Assembly (NCBI RefSeq): GCF_018598175.1
Contig: NZ_JAHESE010000006.1
Location: 62,001-126,000 of the forward strand
DNA: 64,000 nt
Source of the DNA: Dawidia cretensis
Lineage (GTDB): Bacteria > Bacteroidota > Bacteroidia > Cytophagales > Cyclobacteriaceae
Direction of reading: 5' to 3'
The position numbers were made by a program, and so were the translations under genes. The notes under the pieces were generated by a model that searched no databases, was not told the DNA's origin, and worked only from the letters and a program-made list of their open reading frames with translations. Below are positions 61,586-64,000 of this stretch, in pieces; the first letter of the stretch is position 1; every line of letters starts with the position of its first letter.

Positions 61586-63388
61586 ATGAAAAACCCCTAC
61601 TTTTCCCTGCTTGCCAAAGCATGGAAATATGCCCGTAAGGAACGAGGACGCTTTGCACTGATCTACGGGCTTTTTGTCCTCGCCAACATTACTATCGCCA
61701 TGAACCCGCTCTTCTACGGTTGGTTCATCGACTCGCTGCAACAACAAGGCGCCGACATTCTAAAGCAAGGTTGGATCTACGCCCTTGGATTTCTCGGGTT
61801 GCGCTTACTGGAATGGGCTTTTCACGGGCCTGCGCGCGTTATGGAACGCAAGCTTGCCTTCAACCTGAGCACGAACTTCATTGATGAGCTTTACCACAAG
61901 GTACTGCACCTGCCGGTGAAGTGGCACCAGGACAATCACAGCGGCTCCACTATCAGCCGGCTGCGCAAAGCGCATGAAGGCCTCCGTGATTTCTTCCAAC
62001 ATGGCTTTATCTATTTCTACTCCTTTGGAAAGTTCTTCTTTTCGTTTGCGGCGATGTTGTATTTCTCGCCCCTGTTTGGCACCATCGGGGTGCTGATTGG
62101 CGTGTTGACGATCTTTATCATCGTGAAATTCGACAAACCTTACCTGCAAACGCTGCGCGAAACCAACAGCCGCGAGCACGAGGTTTCGTCTACACTTTTC
62201 GACAGCCTCTCCAACATTGTCACGGTAATTACGCTGCGGCTGGAGAAGAGCATGCAGCACAGCTTCATGCAAAAGGTGGCGGCCGTGTTTCCGCCGTTCC
62301 GCCGCAATGTGATCATCAACGAGTGGAAGTGGTTTGTGGCGCAGATGATGGTCGGCCTGATCTATGCCACCATCACCGTTGGGTACCTGTACCAGCATTG
62401 GCACGCCGGCCAGCCGTTCCTCATCGGTGGACTGGTGGTATTGCTCGGGTATGTAAACCAGTTTACCAGCGTCTTTAACGACATCGCGGCACAATACACG
62501 CAGATCATTAAATACCACAGCGACGTACAGAACGTAGCCGACATCGAGCGCGCGTGGGACGAGAAGCATACGCCGGAAGAAAGTACGCTGCCTGCCCAGT
62601 GGAACGAGATCAACATCCAGCAGCTGAGCTTCACCCGCGACAATGACCAGTCTCTCGGTCGCGCCACGGGCCTCGACAATGTACACCTGCGCATCCCGCG
62701 CGGCAAGCGTATTGCCCTGATCGGCGAAAGCGGCAGTGGCAAGAGCACCTTGCTCGCTACTTTACGAGGTTTATACACGCCGGCACCCGGCGTGCAGACG
62801 GTAATCGATCAGACAGAGCCGGTACCCTTTAGTAGCCTCGGCGGCACGGTGACGCTGTTCCCCCAAGACCCGGAGATTTTTGAAAACACTATTCGGTATA
62901 ACATTACGCTCGGGCTACCTTTTAGCGAAGAAGATGTGATGGCCGCCTGCGAGGCTGCCCAGTTTGCCGACGTTGTGCGGACACTGCCGCATGGGTTGGA
63001 AACTAACATCCAGGAGAAAGGCGTGAACCTTTCCGGCGGACAAAAACAACGGCTGGCATTAGCCCGCGGCATCCTCGCGGCGCGCTCCAGCAGCATCATC
63101 CTGATGGACGAGCCCACCAGCAGTGTAGACCCGCGCACGGAGAAACGCATCTATAGCGCCCTGTTTAACACCATGCAGGACAAGGCTGTGATCTCGTCGC
63201 TGCACCGCCTGCACCTGCTCACCGAGTTCGACTACATCTATATCCTACGCAACGGCGCGGTCATTGAAGAAGGGACTTTTGAGGAATTGAAACGAAGCAG
63301 CCTCGTATTCAATGAGCTTTGGGCGCATCAGGCTACGACGGTCGATCCAGCGGCACCGGCTGTTGATGAAATATCGGCTGCCGGGTAA
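61586..63388 (+). CDS. ABC exporter, permease fused to ATPase
   Basis: A 600-residue half-transporter that should act as a homodimer. Residues about 20-330 are a six-TM ABC_membrane domain. Residues about 345-585 are the ATPase: Walker A GESGSGKSTLL, Q loop in LFPQDPEIFENTIRYN, signature NLSGGQKQRLALARGI, Walker B SIILMDEPTSSVD, and the switch His in VISSLHRLHLL. Type IV ABC exporters of this kind move lipids, peptides or drugs outward; the cargo is unknown. The motifs are intact. Confidence 0.94.
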   Translation: MKNPYFSLLAKAWKYARKERGRFALIYGLFVLANITIAMNPLFYGWFIDSLQQQGADILKQGWIYALGFLGLRLLEWAFHGPARVMERKLAFNLSTNFIDELYHKVLHLPVKWHQDNHSGSTISRLRKAHEGLRDFFQHGFIYFYSFGKFFFSFAAMLYFSPLFGTIGVLIGVLTIFIIVKFDKPYLQTLRETNSREHEVSSTLFDSLSNIVTVITLRLEKSMQHSFMQKVAAVFPPFRRNVIINEWKWFVAQMMVGLIYATITVGYLYQHWHAGQPFLIGGLVVLLGYVNQFTSVFNDIAAQYTQIIKYHSDVQNVADIERAWDEKHTPEESTLPAQWNEINIQQLSFTRDNDQSLGRATGLDNVHLRIPRGKRIALIGESGSGKSTLLATLRGLYTPAPGVQTVIDQTEPVPFSSLGGTVTLFPQDPEIFENTIRYNITLGLPFSEEDVMAACEAAQFADVVRTLPHGLETNIQEKGVNLSGGQKQRLALARGILAARSSSIILMDEPTSSVDPRTEKRIYSALFNTMQDKAVISSLHRLHLLTEFDYIYILRNGAVIEEGTFEELKRSSLVFNELWAHQATTVDPAAPAVDEISAAG

Positions 63389-63769
63389 CTCCCCTGGTTC
63401 TCGCAAAAAGAGGAAGAAGGCCTATTAGACTTAGGCCAGAAAAAAGCTTCGTTAACTGAGCATTCTCTTCCTCGAGTTGTCGCGTCAAAAACACTCAATC
63501 CTCCAAACTTCCAGTTAAGAACGTAGCTTGACTGATGTCGAGCTTTCTGTAAAATTCCTTCAACGGATGTACCGGTCTCAGCTTGTTGTATTGCAAAGAC
63601 AATTTGAGTTTCTACGAACTTAGATTTTTCAATAAGCAACTACCGATTTAAATTATCAACAATTGCCCATTTCCCCCTACTTTTAAACCATATAGATTTC
63701 CGGGGAAGGTCAATATGTAAAATATGTAATTTTGTTTATATTCGAATGCCTGTACCAACTAGGAGAGTA
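63389..63769. other. Region before the TIR gene, AT-rich
   Basis: Contains the IS3 remnant and, after 63640, an AT-rich stretch likely to hold the TIR gene promoter. No further gene is visible. Confidence 0.4.
63406..63639 (-). mobile_element. Decayed IS3-family orfA remnant
   Basis: On the minus strand the frame from 63639 reads KSKFVETQIVFAIQQAETG, the start of IS3-family OrfA, then NWKFGGLSVFDA. Between these a +1 frame gives FYRKLDISQATF, the expected HTH (RKxGISxATFYNWKKKFGGL). A third segment reads RQLEEENAQLTKL in yet another frame. So at least two frame changes and small deletions have broken the gene. The orfB is absent; the gene ends near the ABC transporter. It lies just upstream of a TIR gene and marks past transposition. 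Confidence 0.8.
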
Positions 63770-64000
63770 ATGAACAAAGCCGATTTTTTTATATCTCATG
63801 CGTCAGAAGACAAAGACTCTCTAGTTAGGGAATTAGCAAATAATTTAATGTTAAACGGTGCTCTTGTATTCTACGACGAGTATAGCATTAAGCTTGGAGA
63901 CTCATTAACGGAATCGATCAACAAAGGCATTTCAAATTCTAATCACGCAATTATTGTTTTGAGTAATTTTTTCTTCGAAAAGGGTTGGACTAATGCTGAA
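63770..64000 (+). CDS. TIR-domain protein, N-terminal part
   Basis: Seventy-seven codons before the window ends. It starts MNKADFFISHASEDKDSLVRELA, the beta-A strand and helix of a bacterial TIR domain (ADFFISHASEDK is characteristic). LVFYDEYSIKLGDSLTESINKGI and HAIIVLSNFFFEKGWTNAE follow. The final Glu is in the place of the catalytic Glu of TIR NADases, though this is by analogy. Such proteins often sense phage and deplete NAD. AGGAGAG just before the ATG at 63770 supports this start; an in-frame ATG at 63746 is the alternative. The effector part lies outside. Confidence 0.85.
   Translation, partial: MNKADFFISHASEDKDSLVRELANNLMLNGALVFYDEYSIKLGDSLTESINKGISNSNHAIIVLSNFFFEKGWTNAE

Overview
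The window looks like a chromosomal segment of a Bacteroidota bacterium, most likely a Cytophagia/Cytophagales member (Chryseolinea/Ohtaekwangia-like; this rank is inference). The signs are a FecI-type sigma factor divergent from FecR-SusC-SusD, a type IX secretion C-terminal domain, two MacB/FtsX-like permeases without ATPases, LytTR and HPK7-type signalling pairs, promoters of the TTTG-N19-21-TAnnTTTG kind, few Shine-Dalgarno sequences, and the gene order mraZ-rsmH-ftsL-ftsI. Base composition is balanced over most of the window. It turns clearly AT-rich at about 47.9-51.1 kb, 51.3-51.75 kb and 63.4-64 kb, where defence-type genes lie. No rRNA, tRNA, CRISPR array or intact insertion sequence was seen.

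Layout. 1-3.6 kb: start of the division/cell wall cluster, transcribed leftward (mraZ, rsmH, ftsL, ftsI cut by the window edge), with a clear MraZ operator. 3.7-6.4 kb: a small exported repeat protein divergent from an OmpR/CusS-like two-component pair, with an ATTAG repeat array between them. 6.4-11.7 kb: an orphan FtsX-type permease divergent from an NtrC-type regulator and its kinase; a perfect palindrome and a -24/-12-like promoter suggest a complete sigma-54 circuit. 11.7-16.6 kb: a cloverleaf-like intergenic repeat, a LytTR/LytS pair, an aspartyl protease lipoprotein, an amino acid permease and a candidate small RNA. 16.6-19.4 kb: a probable four-gene operon (lipoprotein, multi-TM protein, kinase-like protein, NarL-type regulator) in which the kinase has lost every catalytic signature I can check. 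19.5-31.5 kb: housekeeping and stress genes (YegD-like Hsp70, cupin, two SRPBCC proteins, OsmC, MBL-fold enzyme, ArsR, second FtsX permease, exported threonine-aldolase-like enzyme). 31.6-35.7 kb: class A PBP, an internally deleted PI-PLC-like gene, OsmC, Crp-family regulator.

35.6-46 kb: a nutrient-uptake locus. An ECF sigma factor is divergent from FecR, SusC with an STN domain, SusD and a large FG-GAP/ASPIC lipoprotein. No glycoside hydrolase is present, so the substrate is unknown. 46-47.8 kb: a GAF/PAS sensor without an output domain. 47.9-51.1 kb: AT-rich island with a membrane coiled-coil protein divergent from a GmrSD-like DUF262/DUF1524 protein. 51.8-55.1 kb: a conserved hypothetical whose 3' end runs antisense into a T9SS-sorted GloVer-repeat protein. 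55.2-63.4 kb: aldo/keto reductase with AraC regulator, HxlR/DoxX divergent pair around a long palindrome, PD40 lipoprotein with a beta-lactamase-fold lipoprotein, flavin reductase-like protein and an ABC exporter. 63.4-64 kb: a decayed IS3-family orfA, then the start of a TIR-domain protein that leaves the window.

Gene functions rest on motifs and family resemblance read by eye; no database search was run.
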